Shown here one piece after another: positions 24,623 through 33,361 of a DNA stretch of 64,000 nt. The number at the start of each line of letters is the position of its first letter. Position 1 is the stretch's first letter. This stretch comes from Chitinophaga deserti (GTDB lineage: Bacteria > Bacteroidota > Bacteroidia > Chitinophagales > Chitinophagaceae): NCBI RefSeq assembly GCF_003149455.1, contig NZ_QFFK01000003.1, positions 496,001 through 560,000 on the forward strand, in the 5' to 3' direction. The notes beneath the pieces were generated by a model. The model did no database searches. It was not told the DNA's origin and was given only the letters and a program-made list of their open reading frames with translations. The translations under genes and the position numbers were made by a program.

Positions 24623-24976
24623 TTAAACATTCAGTTCAAACATCTTCTGCGATTGCAGCTGTGCTGCTTTCATTTGCAGGAGCGCTACATAGCTGTTGGC
24701 ATTGTCGGGCTCCTCCACGCGGGAGTAGATCTCCATACCGTCTTTCAGCTCGTCGAGCGCCAGCAGCTCAGGCACATTGATGTAGCGCCATTCTACCAGC
24801 TCTTCGCGCTGGTTACGGAAAGCATACTGTTCCTGCTCTCCGATCTGCACAGCCTTCTTCCAGGCTTCAGGCTTGCTGGTGGCGCTGATGAGGCGCAACT
24901 GCTCGTCGAATTGCGGAAGGTGATCGCCTGTGCCGCAAATGATCTGATATACGATCTTGGCAACGTACCAGTACAT
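24623..24976 (-). CDS. DUF4288 domain-containing protein
   Basis: A 117-residue soluble protein that fits DUF4288: WYVAKIVYQIICGTGDH at the start, FDEQLRLISATS, then an A-x-x-KA helix and a closing Ile-Tyr strand. It has no signal peptide or membrane segment. Function unknown. It lies between the liaF-like gene (83 nt upstream) and the histidine kinase gene (19 nt downstream), so it is probably part of the same envelope-sensing operon. Confidence 0.75.
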   Translation of the reverse strand: MYWYVAKIVYQIICGTGDHLPQFDEQLRLISATSKPEAWKKAVQIGEQEQYAFRNQREELVEWRYINVPELLALDELKDGMEIYSRVEEPDNANSYVALLQMKAAQLQSQKMFELNV

Positions 24977-25059
24977 GTTAAAAGGTTTTCGGTGACTATA
25001 AGGATGGATGGATGGAAGGGGCTTGCAAACGATGGTTGAAAAAGGGCGGAAGGAAAGGA

Positions 25060-25779
25060 TTAATAACTTTTCAGATCAACCCCTCCGAATGTGCACGAGC
25101 CTTTCAGGATCAGTGTTTTGTTCGAAGGAATGGCCGGAGGAACAATGCGCTTGTCTTCGATACCACCGAATACGGTGTTCACATCTACCCGCACGTCCCA
25201 GCTGGAAGGCACTATTATCTCCACTCCTGCAAAGAGCGTTGTGATCTCAAGGAAAACTTCGCCCTCAATATCTGCCTGCGAAAAGTTCAGCTCCGTGCCC
25301 CCGAATACCGTGGTCACATTACCGCCTTTGAAGTTCTTTGACAGGATTACTTTATTCGTTCCGCTGAAAATAGTGGTAGCCTGAATGAAGTCATCAGAAT
25401 TGGCACTATCGTCTGCAGAAAAGATCTTCTCATACTGGCTCTTTTTACTGGTAGACCGGCCTATGATATAAATACCGATCAGGATAAGGATGGTGGGCCA
25501 TACGAACCTTCGCAGGTTCCAGTCGAACGGCACAATATCGCCTACAAGGAATATACAGCCTACCATGGTTACTATAAACCAGGCAATACCCTGAAACTTA
25601 CCTTTTACACCCATAATACAGCCTACGGCAATGAGGATCATGGGCCAGGAAAAGAGCCAGTTAGGCAGCTCAAGCCCCATTTTTTTCAGGAAAATGAAAA
25701 GACCGATACAGAGAATGATAACGCCGGCCCAGAGACCGCTACCGTTTCCACTATCTTGACGACGATTATAGTTACCCAT
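25060..25779 (-). CDS. LiaF-like membrane protein
   Basis: A 239-residue protein with a two-part LiaF layout. Residues about 18-110 hold four or five short hydrophobic helices (LiaF-type transmembrane domain with repeated WP motifs: FSWPMILIAVG, RFVWPTILILIG). Residues about 125-239 form a beta-helix-like domain with repeats of the pattern TIFSG, TVFGG, TLFAG, TVFGG, CTFGG, as in the C-terminal LiaF domain. In Firmicutes LiaF restrains LiaRS; here the linked kinase and regulator are LytS/LytTR-type, so a similar control of envelope stress is inferred. First gene of the four-gene minus-strand operon. Confidence 0.85.
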   Translation of the reverse strand: MGNYNRRQDSGNGSGLWAGVIILCIGLFIFLKKMGLELPNWLFSWPMILIAVGCIMGVKGKFQGIAWFIVTMVGCIFLVGDIVPFDWNLRRFVWPTILILIGIYIIGRSTSKKSQYEKIFSADDSANSDDFIQATTIFSGTNKVILSKNFKGGNVTTVFGGTELNFSQADIEGEVFLEITTLFAGVEIIVPSSWDVRVDVNTVFGGIEDKRIVPPAIPSNKTLILKGSCTFGGVDLKSY

Positions 25780-25865
25780 AAATTGTAGTGTTTGTGATTA
25801 TTTATGATACAAACATACGGAGCGCATATACGCCGGGCAACAGGGATCAGGCGGGCGGGGGTGGA

Positions 25866-25904
25866 TTTACCGGTAAAAGCGGGGAAAATGCCGGTGAAAC
25901 CGGT
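25866..25904 (-). promoter_or_regulatory. Candidate operator of the liaF-LytTR operon
   Basis: Three CCGGT elements occur at 25870-25874, 25891-25895 and 25900-25904. The first is inside the 12-bp palindrome TTTACCGGTAAA (25866-25877). The first two are 21 bp apart, the helical spacing usual for LytTR direct-repeat sites. They lie 87-125 bp upstream of the liaF start. Confidence 0.4.
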
Positions 25905-26566
25905 CAGAGTTCCACAATAATGGTTTCACCGCCAAGTTTGCGGATAAGTTGCTGCAGGGCGGCCACCATGGGGTCGGGACCGCAGAGGTAAAAGTGCTGG
26001 CTGTAATCTTTAACCTTGTCGCGCAGGTACACCTCATCCACGAGGTGATGGTCGTAGCCGGGGCGGGCCTCATCTGTAAGGGTATTGATGAAATTGGGGC
26101 CGAGGATGGAGCGGAGCTCGTCTTCGAGAATGACATCTTCCTGCGTTTTATTACTGAATATCAATTTGTTACTACCAACTTCCCCCTCCTTTTGCAATTG
26201 CCTGAAAATGGCAATAAAGGGGGTAATACCGGCACCTCCGGCTATAAAAACCCCTTCTCCCTGGTACTGGATGGCGCCCCAGGGCTCGTGGATGATGAGT
26301 TCATCCCCGGCTTTGAGCTGCCCCAGCTGGTGGGTAACACCCTCATGGTCGTCGTAGATCTTTATGGTGAATTCGAGATGGTCCCAGTCGTTAAGTGCCG
26401 TAAAAGTGAATGGCCGAAGCTGATCGTCCCATCCCGGCTTGTTAACGGCCACGTCTGTAGCCTGTCCGGGTACGAAAGTATACCCCGGGGGCTTTTGGAA
26501 TCTGAAGCGTTTTACATCGTGGGTAACGGGGGTTACATCAATAATACTAACAATATGTTGCTCCAT
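25904..26566 (-). CDS. FAD/NAD(P)-binding oxidoreductase, ferredoxin reductase-like
   Basis: A 220-residue flavin reductase of the ferredoxin-NADP reductase superfamily. The FAD domain (1-105) has RPFTF, the R-x-[FY]-[ST] flavin signature, and FVPGQATDVAV. The nucleotide domain has VFIAGGAGITPFIAIF and ends with FYLCGPDPMV. No 2Fe-2S or globin domain is attached, so it is a stand-alone module whose electron partner is unknown. The ATG at 26566 matches the family start; another ATG 7 codons upstream is possible. It is divergent from icd and reads towards liaF, 124 nt away. Confidence 0.88.
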   Translation of the reverse strand: MEQHIVSIIDVTPVTHDVKRFRFQKPPGYTFVPGQATDVAVNKPGWDDQLRPFTFTALNDWDHLEFTIKIYDDHEGVTHQLGQLKAGDELIIHEPWGAIQYQGEGVFIAGGAGITPFIAIFRQLQKEGEVGSNKLIFSNKTQEDVILEDELRSILGPNFINTLTDEARPGYDHHLVDEVYLRDKVKDYSQHFYLCGPDPMVAALQQLIRKLGGETIIVEL

Positions 26567-26652
26567 GGCGCCAGATTTACGGGTCATACAATTCTACTCC
26601 GAATTTAAGTTAATTCTCACAAATCGGGTGGCGGGGACCATTGCAAATGTGT

Positions 26653-26660
26653 TACCTTTG
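26653..26660 (+). promoter_or_regulatory. -7 element upstream of the first isocitrate dehydrogenase gene
   Basis: TACCTTTG matches TAnnTTTG exactly, 23 nt before the start codon. No convincing -33 TTTG was found at 19-21 nt. Confidence 0.55.
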
Positions 26661-26683
26661 CGGTGCAATAAAGAAATAGCAAT

Positions 26684-27949
26684 ATGCCGGCAGAAAAAAT
26701 TCAGATGATCAACGGGCAGATCAAGGTTCCTGCCCATCCCATTATTCCATTTATTATCGGTGACGGCATCGGGCCGGATATCTGGCGTGCGAGCGTACGG
26801 GTATTTGACGCGGCTGTAGAAAAAGCCTATGGTGGAGAACGGAAGATTGAGTGGAAAGAAGTATTGGCAGGTGAGAAAGCCTTCCAGGAAACGGGCGAAT
26901 GGCTGCCCAAGAGCACTTTGGATTCTTTGAAAGAATACCTGGTATCCATCAAAGGCCCGCTGACCACGCCTGTGGGTGGCGGTATCCGCTCCCTGAACGT
27001 GGCAATGCGCCAGGAACTGGACCTTTACGCCTGTGTGCGCCCCGTTCGCTGGTTCAATAAAGTACCCAGCCCCGTGAAGCACCCCGAAAAGGTGGATATG
27101 GTGATTTTCCGCGAAAACACGGAAGACATCTATGCCGGCATCGAATATATGTATGGCACCGAAGGCGCCAACAAACTCCTCAAATTCCTCACAGAAGAAC
27201 TCGGCGTAAACAAGATCCGTTTCCCGGAAACTTCTTCCCTCGGCATCAAACCCGTATCGAAAGAAGGTACCGAACGCCTCGTTCGCGCTGCTATCAGATA
27301 TGCCATCGAGCACAAGAAACCCACCGTTTCCATCGTGCATAAAGGCAACATCATGAAGTTCACCGAAGGTGGCTTCAAAAACTGGGGTTACGAACTGGCC
27401 GAACGTGAATTCGGTGAATTCGTATATACCTGGGAGCAATGGGAAAAAACCAAGAAAGAACAGGGCGAAGATGCGGCTAACAAAGAAATTGCCGTAGCAA
27501 GGGCGCATAACAAAATCATCGTAAACGATGTGATCGCCGATAACTTCCTCCAGCAGATCCTCCTCGCTCCGCAGGACTACTCCGTGATCGCCACCCTCAA
27601 CCTGAACGGCGACTACATCTCCGACGCGCTGGCAGCAGCAGTAGGCGGTATCGGCATCGCACCCGGCGGCAACATCAACTATGCTACCGGCCACGCAGTG
27701 TTCGAAGCTACCCACGGCACCGCTCCCCGCTTCGCTAATACCGACACCATGAACCCATCCTCCGTAATCCTCTCCGGCGTTATGATGCTGGAATATCTCG
27801 GATGGAAGGAAGCAGCAGATATCATTACCCACGGCCTCAGCACCGCCATCATGCGCAAACGCGTTACCATCGACTTCTATAAGCTCATGGACGACGCCAC
27901 GCTCGTGAAGACAAGTGAGTTCGCAGACGAGATCATCAAGCAGCTCTAA
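26684..27949 (+). CDS. icd: Isocitrate dehydrogenase, type I (E. coli-like)
   Basis: A 421-residue TCA-cycle enzyme converting isocitrate to 2-oxoglutarate and CO2. The E. coli Icd-type substrate motif is intact ([20 protein letters not shown], with the Ser that AceK phosphorylates in enterics, and CVRPVRW), as are [13 protein letters not shown] and [10 protein letters not shown]. Cofactor positions differ from E. coli: in place of K344-Y345 there is R-F (APRFANTD), and in place of Y391 and R395 there are I and K (VTIDFYKL). Basic residues are retained, so NADP use is plausible but not certain. It starts at ATG 26684, next to a second, unrelated-type isocitrate dehydrogenase. Confidence 0.93.
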   Translation: MPAEKIQMINGQIKVPAHPIIPFIIGDGIGPDIWRASVRVFDAAVEKAYGGERKIEWKEVLAGEKAFQETGEWLPKSTLDSLKEYLVSIKGPLTTPVGGGIRSLNVAMRQELDLYACVRPVRWFNKVPSPVKHPEKVDMVIFRENTEDIYAGIEYMYGTEGANKLLKFLTEELGVNKIRFPETSSLGIKPVSKEGTERLVRAAIRYAIEHKKPTVSIVHKGNIMKFTEGGFKNWGYELAEREFGEFVYTWEQWEKTKKEQGEDAANKEIAVARAHNKIIVNDVIADNFLQQILLAPQDYSVIATLNLNGDYISDALAAAVGGIGIAPGGNINYATGHAVFEATHGTAPRFANTDTMNPSSVILSGVMMLEYLGWKEAADIITHGLSTAIMRKRVTIDFYKLMDDATLVKTSEFADEIIKQL

Positions 27950-27969
27950 CAGGCCTTAACACCGATTTT

Positions 27970-28058
27970 CCCGTTACAATTACGTTTTTTTGAAGGATAA
28001 TACTATCTTTCGACATTCAAATAACATCATTTGATAGAAAAACGTAATCCGTAACGGG
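27970..28058. repeat. Long inverted repeat between the two isocitrate dehydrogenase genes
   Basis: The left arm reads CCCGTTAC, A, ATTACGTTTTT (27970-27989); the right arm, inverted, reads CCCGTTAC, GG, ATTACGTTTTT (28038-28058). Nineteen pairs form with a small 1x2 internal loop. An additional CTATC/GATAG pairing (28003-28007, 28033-28037) lies inside. It may terminate the first transcript, form a leader structure for the second gene, or be a miniature inverted-repeat element. Confidence 0.6.
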
Positions 28059-28123
28059 ATTTCGTGTCTCATTAAAGACCAAAGACCATAAAAGCATATT
28101 GAAGAAAACAAAACATTAAATCG

Positions 28124-29356
28124 ATGTCACAAAAAATTAAAGTTGCAAACCCTGTGGTTGAACTGGATGGCGACGAAATGACGCGGATCATCTGGAAGTT
28201 CATCAAAGACAAACTGATCACACCCTATCTGGAGCTGGACATTAAATATTATGATCTGGGCATGGAGCACCGCGATGCTACCAACGACCAGGTGACTATT
28301 GACGCTGCCAACGCTATCAAACAATACAACGTGGGCATCAAATGCGCCACTATTACTCCCGACGAGCAACGTGTAGAAGAGTTCAAACTGAAACAGATGT
28401 GGAAGTCGCCCAACGGCACTATCCGTAACATCCTCGATGGTACCGTTTTCCGCGAGCCTATCGTGATGAAAAACGTTCCCCGTCTTGTTCCCAACTGGAC
28501 CGCTCCCATCTGCATCGGCCGCCACGCTTTCGGCGACCAGTACCGCGCTACCGACTTCCTCACTAAAGGAAAAGGCAAACTCACTATCAAATTTGAAGGC
28601 GAGAATGGCGATGTACAGGAGTTTGAAGTATACAACTTCAAAGGCGACGGCGTAGCCCTCGCTATGTACAATACAGACGAATCCATCTACGGTTTCGCCC
28701 GTGCCTGCTTCAACCAGGCGCTTATGAAAAAATGGCCCCTGTACCTCAGCACCAAAAACACCATCCTTAAGAAATACGACGGCCGCTTTAAAGATATCTT
28801 TGAAGACGTGTACCAGAAAGAGTTCAAAGCTGAGTTCGATAAAAACGGCCTCACTTACGAACACCGCCTGATCGATGACATGGTGGCTTCTGCGCTGAAA
28901 TGGAACGGTAACTTCGTATGGGCTTGTAAGAACTACGATGGCGACGTACAGTCCGACACCGTTGCACAGGGCTTTGGCTCCCTCGGCCTCATGACTTCCA
29001 CCCTCGTTACGCCTGATGGCAAAACAATGGAAGCAGAAGCTGCTCACGGTACCGTTACCCGTCACTACCGCGACCACCAGGCCGGTAAACCTACTTCCAC
29101 CAACCCCATCGCCTCCATCTTCGCATGGACCCGCGGCCTGGAGTTCCGTGGTAAGCTGGACGGTAACCAGGAACTGATCAATTTCTGCCACGCACTCGAA
29201 GCAGTTTGCATCGAGACCGTTGAGAGCGGTAAAATGACCAAAGACCTGGCCGTTTGCATCCACGGTAACAAAGTGGAACATGGCAAACACTACCTCTACA
29301 CCGAGGAGTTCCTCGAAGCGCTGGACACAGCACTGAAAGCCAAACTCGCCAAATAA
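28124..29356 (+). CDS. NADP-dependent isocitrate dehydrogenase, type II (eukaryotic-like)
   Basis: A 410-residue enzyme of the IDH1/IDH2 family, which shares fold but little sequence with the type I enzyme just upstream. Landmarks: [20 protein letters not shown] at the start; [19 protein letters not shown], which holds the Arg equivalent to human R132; [27 protein letters not shown] with the metal Asp residues; and [20 protein letters not shown], with the Arg-His pair that binds the NADP phosphate. NADP specificity is therefore well supported. Codon use and composition match the neighbours. It is followed by a strong terminator. Confidence 0.95.
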   Translation: MSQKIKVANPVVELDGDEMTRIIWKFIKDKLITPYLELDIKYYDLGMEHRDATNDQVTIDAANAIKQYNVGIKCATITPDEQRVEEFKLKQMWKSPNGTIRNILDGTVFREPIVMKNVPRLVPNWTAPICIGRHAFGDQYRATDFLTKGKGKLTIKFEGENGDVQEFEVYNFKGDGVALAMYNTDESIYGFARACFNQALMKKWPLYLSTKNTILKKYDGRFKDIFEDVYQKEFKAEFDKNGLTYEHRLIDDMVASALKWNGNFVWACKNYDGDVQSDTVAQGFGSLGLMTSTLVTPDGKTMEAEAAHGTVTRHYRDHQAGKPTSTNPIASIFAWTRGLEFRGKLDGNQELINFCHALEAVCIETVESGKMTKDLAVCIHGNKVEHGKHYLYTEEFLEALDTALKAKLAK

Positions 29357-29375
29357 TCCAACATTTGAGATATAG

Positions 29376-29409
29376 AAACGGCCTCCCATTGCGGAGGCCG
29401 TTTTTTTTT
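29376..29409 (+). terminator. Terminator after the type II isocitrate dehydrogenase gene
   Basis: AAACGGCCTCC and GGAGGCCGTTT form an 11-bp stem with a 6-nt loop, followed by nine T. Confidence 0.93.
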
Positions 29410-29430
29410 GTCAGGCACTCAATAAAAAAA

Positions 29431-29456
29431 GCCCCCTGACACTAAGTACAGGGGGC
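29431..29456 (-). terminator. Terminator of the second SusCD locus
   Basis: GCCCCCTG and CAGGGGGC form an 8-bp stem; on the minus strand it is followed by seven T. It lies 29 nt past the DUF4998 stop codon and closes the 36625-29485 operon. Confidence 0.88.
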
Positions 29457-29484
29457 GAAATTACAAACAGCTAATAGAAGGAAA

Positions 29485-30189
29485 CTAAAACTTCAGTGTA
29501 TCTGGTTTTAGGGCGTAAAAAGTATCTATTGCCAGGCGCACGGGTTTGTAGCCCGACAGTACGCTTACCGGTTCATCTTCCCGGCAATCAGGCAGCCGTG
29601 TTTCTGTTACTGCTGCTCCGGCATCTACCGTTTGCTCCTGGCCGGCAAGATCGGTATATGTGATCCGGGAACCGGTGTGCACGGTATCGGCAGTTGCCCA
29701 TTGGATGACGAGCGTTTTATCCCCCTCAAACCATTTGGAAACAATACCGCGGTTACCCAGCCCGCTCTGGTAGCGCCCGCCATAACTGCGAACGCCTGCC
29801 TTTTCAATGGGTACGGATATATTGCCTGCCCCGTCCTGCGCGTAAATCTTAAAATCATAGGTATCCTCTGCCAGCCCGTTCACGGTGGCCGTCAATGTTT
29901 GCGACGGATCGTGGGAAGTGGCCGCCACTTCCAGTGATGATGCTCCACGGTTCCAGGTGATTTTGTACGACTTGATGCTGGGATCTGCACTGGGCTGCCA
30001 GCTGAAGCGTACACGCTCTTTGCCAGGTAATACCTCCAGGTTCTTCATCAACCCGGGATACACTTTTTCCTTGCCATTGAGATACTCCCTGTAGTCAGTA
30101 GCCTGTTTATCGCAGGCAGGCAAAACGCCCAGCAGGATGATGGCAACGCCTGCCAGGGGAAATGTTTTATGAAGATGGATAGGTTTCAT
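29485..30189 (-). CDS. DUF4998 domain-containing lipoprotein
   Basis: A 234-residue surface or periplasmic lipoprotein with signal VAIILLGVLPAC (Cys about 26). The mature part opens with YREYLNGKEKVYPGLMKNLEVLPGK-type sequence of DUF4998, followed by a fibronectin-III-like domain (about 50-130, RVRFSWQPSADPSIKSYKITW) and a second beta-domain. DUF4998 proteins accompany SusC/SusD pairs and are thought to bind glycans at the cell surface. It is the last gene of the locus, 18 nt after the preceding lipoprotein gene. Confidence 0.85.
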   Translation of the reverse strand: MKPIHLHKTFPLAGVAIILLGVLPACDKQATDYREYLNGKEKVYPGLMKNLEVLPGKERVRFSWQPSADPSIKSYKITWNRGASSLEVAATSHDPSQTLTATVNGLAEDTYDFKIYAQDGAGNISVPIEKAGVRSYGGRYQSGLGNRGIVSKWFEGDKTLVIQWATADTVHTGSRITYTDLAGQEQTVDAGAAVTETRLPDCREDEPVSVLSGYKPVRLAIDTFYALKPDTLKF

Positions 30190-30207
30190 GTGTTTGTCGG
30201 TTTTAGG

Positions 30208-31407
30208 TTATTGCTGGCCCCAGAACGAGATTTCGACCATATGCCAGAAGTTGGTGTTAGACCATGTTTCCAGCACCTGGAAACGGATGTAGCGGACTTT
30301 AGGGGAGCCGGCCGGAATGTTGAATTCAAATCCGTTTCTGCCGAATGCCTGATCCTCCGCGGTATTGTCGTAAGGCGGTCTTCCTGACGGTTTAGCAGGG
30401 GCTTCATATTCGCCGAGCATCGTCCAACCGGTGAAGCTGCCGTCTGCCGCAGGCCTTTCATTAGTGCCCCAAACGCGCCATCTCTTAGGGTTACCATGCG
30501 AGAAGTCGTACCATCCGCCACCACGCTGCCAGGTTTTAAAGCGGCTCAGATTATAGCTCGCACCCATATCGAAAGTGATGTGCTTGGGCAGTGCACCAAT
30601 TGTGGTAGTGTGGAAACCGGTGCTGTTAGGATCGTTGTTACCATCCCACAGGTAGTGGATAAACCAGCCATAGTCAGAAGGCTCATCGCCCGGAGAGCTC
30701 ATATCCGCAAACTTGTTCTTGTCGATAAGTTCTTCGAAAAGCGGTGTGATCGTTTCAAACAACGTATCGGAACTGTTGCCCCAGCGGTCTACGATATAAA
30801 CACCGAACTCACGCGGCTCATTTTCATACCCGCGAACACTGAAACCGATTTGCTCATTAGTAGTATACTGGTTTTCGATGGGCTTAAATTCTCCGTTCTT
30901 ATCTTTTGTAATTACGATAACGCCGATCTTTTCACGGATGGAATTCACACAGCCGATGAAGACACCGCCAAAGTCAGGTGCGATCCGTACGGTAGGCATC
31001 ACCAAACGGTGAACAGGCGTTTCGGGGTTCACCTTTACGATCACCGGCTCGGATTCTACTTCGGCACGCGAAACGGTTGTAAGCACCACTTCATATTCTT
31101 TCTTCTCGGCAAAGCCGCTTACTTCCACTTTATTGGAGTAATAAGAAACCTGCGTCTGCCGTGTAAGTGCATCGTTGGTTTTATACTTCGCCCTTACATA
31201 CAGCAGGTTGGAGGAATTGGGCAGCGTATAGGTGATGGTTGCACCGCCGTTATGATTGGTTACCTGTACATTGGTAACGGGAGCAGGCCGGGCGCCGTCT
31301 TTATCTGTGGGCTCGTTGAAAGCGTCGTCCTTAAAACAGCTACCCAATACGGTTGCCATGCCCAGCAGGCTCAGCAGCGCGAATATTTTGGTTTGTGAAG
31401 TTTGCAT
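30208..31407 (-). CDS. DUF4959/DUF5126/DUF5000-type glycan-locus lipoprotein
   Basis: A 399-residue lipoprotein with signal MATVLGSC (Cys about 23). A DUF4959-like Ig domain lies at about 30-130 (PAPVTNVQVTNHNGGATITYTLP), a DUF5126-like domain at about 130-245, and a DUF5000 discoidin-like carbohydrate-binding domain at the C-terminus (ITFDMGASYNLSRFKTWQR, KRWRVWGTNE, VRYIRFQVLETW). This triple architecture is characteristic of polysaccharide-utilisation loci. It follows susD by 36 nt and probably assists in binding the same ligand. Confidence 0.87.
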   Translation of the reverse strand: MQTSQTKIFALLSLLGMATVLGSCFKDDAFNEPTDKDGARPAPVTNVQVTNHNGGATITYTLPNSSNLLYVRAKYKTNDALTRQTQVSYYSNKVEVSGFAEKKEYEVVLTTVSRAEVESEPVIVKVNPETPVHRLVMPTVRIAPDFGGVFIGCVNSIREKIGVIVITKDKNGEFKPIENQYTTNEQIGFSVRGYENEPREFGVYIVDRWGNSSDTLFETITPLFEELIDKNKFADMSSPGDEPSDYGWFIHYLWDGNNDPNSTGFHTTTIGALPKHITFDMGASYNLSRFKTWQRGGGWYDFSHGNPKRWRVWGTNERPAADGSFTGWTMLGEYEAPAKPSGRPPYDNTAEDQAFGRNGFEFNIPAGSPKVRYIRFQVLETWSNTNFWHMVEISFWGQQ

Positions 31408-31443
31408 CTTGATTGGATTTTAATTGAAAGAAGGAATCCCCGA

Positions 31444-33351
31444 TTACCATAAAGGCGTTTGCACAAGGTTGGGATTTATGGTCAGGTCAGCTTCGCTGAG
31501 AGGCCATAAATATTCCCGGGTATTGTATACCGGTGTGATGATCGTACGCGGACGGTAGTAACCTGCCACGCTTTCTTCATACACACTCCAGCCCTGCATG
31601 GGTTTAGACAGGTAATCCTTCATTTCCTTCCACCGGCGCATATCCCAGCCGCTCTGGCTTTCGAAGGCCAGTTCAATACGCCTTTCCTGGTGAATGATCT
31701 GGCGAAGGCCTTCTTTACTGTTGAACTTCCCGGGGTTATTGGAGAAATTGGCCCAGGACTCTTCCACCGTTTTCAGCTTCGCCCTGTCTCTCACTTTATT
31801 TACCCAGGTAAGTGCCTCGGTACGGTTGCCTGTTTCGTTCAGCGCTTCCGCATACAGCAGGTACATGGCAGCGAGGCGGATGCGGGGTACTGCAAATGGT
31901 ACAGGAAGGCTGCGGGCCAGGAACTCGCTCTGGTAAGGCACGAGCTTCTTGGGCCAGTAGCCGGTGGAGTTCGTTTTAACGATCATAGCCGCACCGCTTA
32001 CCTGTTTCATCTTACCCTGCACATATTGCTGGTTATCGTCGTCCAGTGTTCCGTTGCCGAACCAGTTGCTGCCGTCGAAGCCAAGGCTGGCGTAGAAGCG
32101 GACTTCCCGGTTCATGTTGAGCCCTGCTGTCTGATACCCGTTCCGGATATAATACCTGTGTGCATCGTCGCTGGCACGTGGTACATAACGGTTGGCATAA
32201 TCCCAGGTCTTGTCTTCGTTGAGAGGAACACCGTTTTTCGTGTAGAACAGTTCAGCGATAGCCAGTGGGGCAGACAGGCTTCCCCAGATCACATCGTTGG
32301 TTTGAGATTCCGCTGCCATTTTGGGGATGCAGATATATTGCCAGTCGCTGTTCACCGCATTGGCTCCCCAGATCACTTCGTCGTTGAAAAGGTGCGTTAC
32401 CGCGCCCTGGAAAGCGAGCAGGTGCATGGTGGAATCGCTCAGGCCGGTAAGATTCGCAGGCGGCACAAAGGGATAAAGTTTTCTGCCAACGGAATGTGCT
32501 TCCTCTATCGCCAGCTTACAGGCTTCGGCAGCTAATGCCCATTTATTGGGATCTGCGGTTGGAGAAAACAGTGGTGTATTTTCCTTTGAACGGAAATTGA
32601 TGTAGTCGGGGTTACCATTGAACAGCGGGCTAGCCTGCCAGGCCAGCACTTCTGCTTTAACGCTCAATGCTGTTGAACGGGTGACCCTGCCCAACTCGCT
32701 GGCCTCTGATGTGATGATGCGCGGGAGGCCGGCTGCCGCTTCATCCAGTAATTGCACGATGTAGTTGAAAACGGTATCCACATGCTCCCTTTTCACACGC
32801 ACTTCTTCGATAGATGCATTCACCGGGAGATTTTTGCGTATTACGGCAATCGGCCCGTACATGCGTACCAGCCAATAATGGTAGTAAGCCTTGAGGAAAT
32901 TCGCCTCGGCAGTCCACCGCGCTCTTTCGCTGGCAGACAGGTCTACCGGCTTACTTACGTTATCAAGGAAAATATTACAACGGCGGATAGCCTGATAAAG
33001 GTTTACTCCCGCATTACCGCCGCTCCAGAAGTTCAGTTCTACAGACAGCACGTTATTTCCGCTGCGCAGCATCCGGAAACCCATGTCTGCATTGTTCTCT
33101 ACCGGGAACGGGTGCAACAGCTCCCCACCGGTGGTGAAAGCCGGATCGGACCAGGCATAAAAAATAGACTTTTGCATTGTAGCGTAGCAGGTGAACAGGT
33201 AATTCTCCGCTTCATTCCGGTTACGGAAAGCGTAATCTACCGTTGCCACGTTGTCAGGCACTACATCCAGGTATTTCTTGCAGGACGGCAGGCTTGCCAT
33301 TAGCACAGCCGCCACTATCCAGGTACGTATATTGAATTTCATGATTTGCAT
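31444..33351 (-). CDS. susD: RagB/SusD family lipoprotein (second locus)
   Basis: A SusD homologue of about 635 residues, longer than the usual 480-580. The lipoprotein signal is VAAVLMASLPSC, followed by KKYLDVVPDN and the family's ATVDYAFRNRNEAENYLF opening. The C-terminal part has the SusD-like WPLSEADLTINPNL segment. Starts are ambiguous: ATG at 33351, ATG at 33342 and GTG at 33360 are in frame; all keep the signal peptide. Its gap to susC is only about 10 nt. The extra length lies in the central ligand-binding half and may reflect its particular substrate. Confidence 0.92.
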   Translation of the reverse strand: MQIMKFNIRTWIVAAVLMASLPSCKKYLDVVPDNVATVDYAFRNRNEAENYLFTCYATMQKSIFYAWSDPAFTTGGELLHPFPVENNADMGFRMLRSGNNVLSVELNFWSGGNAGVNLYQAIRRCNIFLDNVSKPVDLSASERARWTAEANFLKAYYHYWLVRMYGPIAVIRKNLPVNASIEEVRVKREHVDTVFNYIVQLLDEAAAGLPRIITSEASELGRVTRSTALSVKAEVLAWQASPLFNGNPDYINFRSKENTPLFSPTADPNKWALAAEACKLAIEEAHSVGRKLYPFVPPANLTGLSDSTMHLLAFQGAVTHLFNDEVIWGANAVNSDWQYICIPKMAAESQTNDVIWGSLSAPLAIAELFYTKNGVPLNEDKTWDYANRYVPRASDDAHRYYIRNGYQTAGLNMNREVRFYASLGFDGSNWFGNGTLDDDNQQYVQGKMKQVSGAAMIVKTNSTGYWPKKLVPYQSEFLARSLPVPFAVPRIRLAAMYLLYAEALNETGNRTEALTWVNKVRDRAKLKTVEESWANFSNNPGKFNSKEGLRQIIHQERRIELAFESQSGWDMRRWKEMKDYLSKPMQGWSVYEESVAGYYRPRTIITPVYNTREYLWPLSEADLTINPNLVQTPLW

Positions 33352-33361
33352 TTTTAACACA

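Noticed and set aside
28127..29389. Long open frame of 420 codons opposite the type II isocitrate dehydrogenase gene
   Set aside because: It is the antisense shadow of a strongly conserved gene with third-position bias; the translation lacks domains and is rich in Val, Phe and His as expected from mirror codons.
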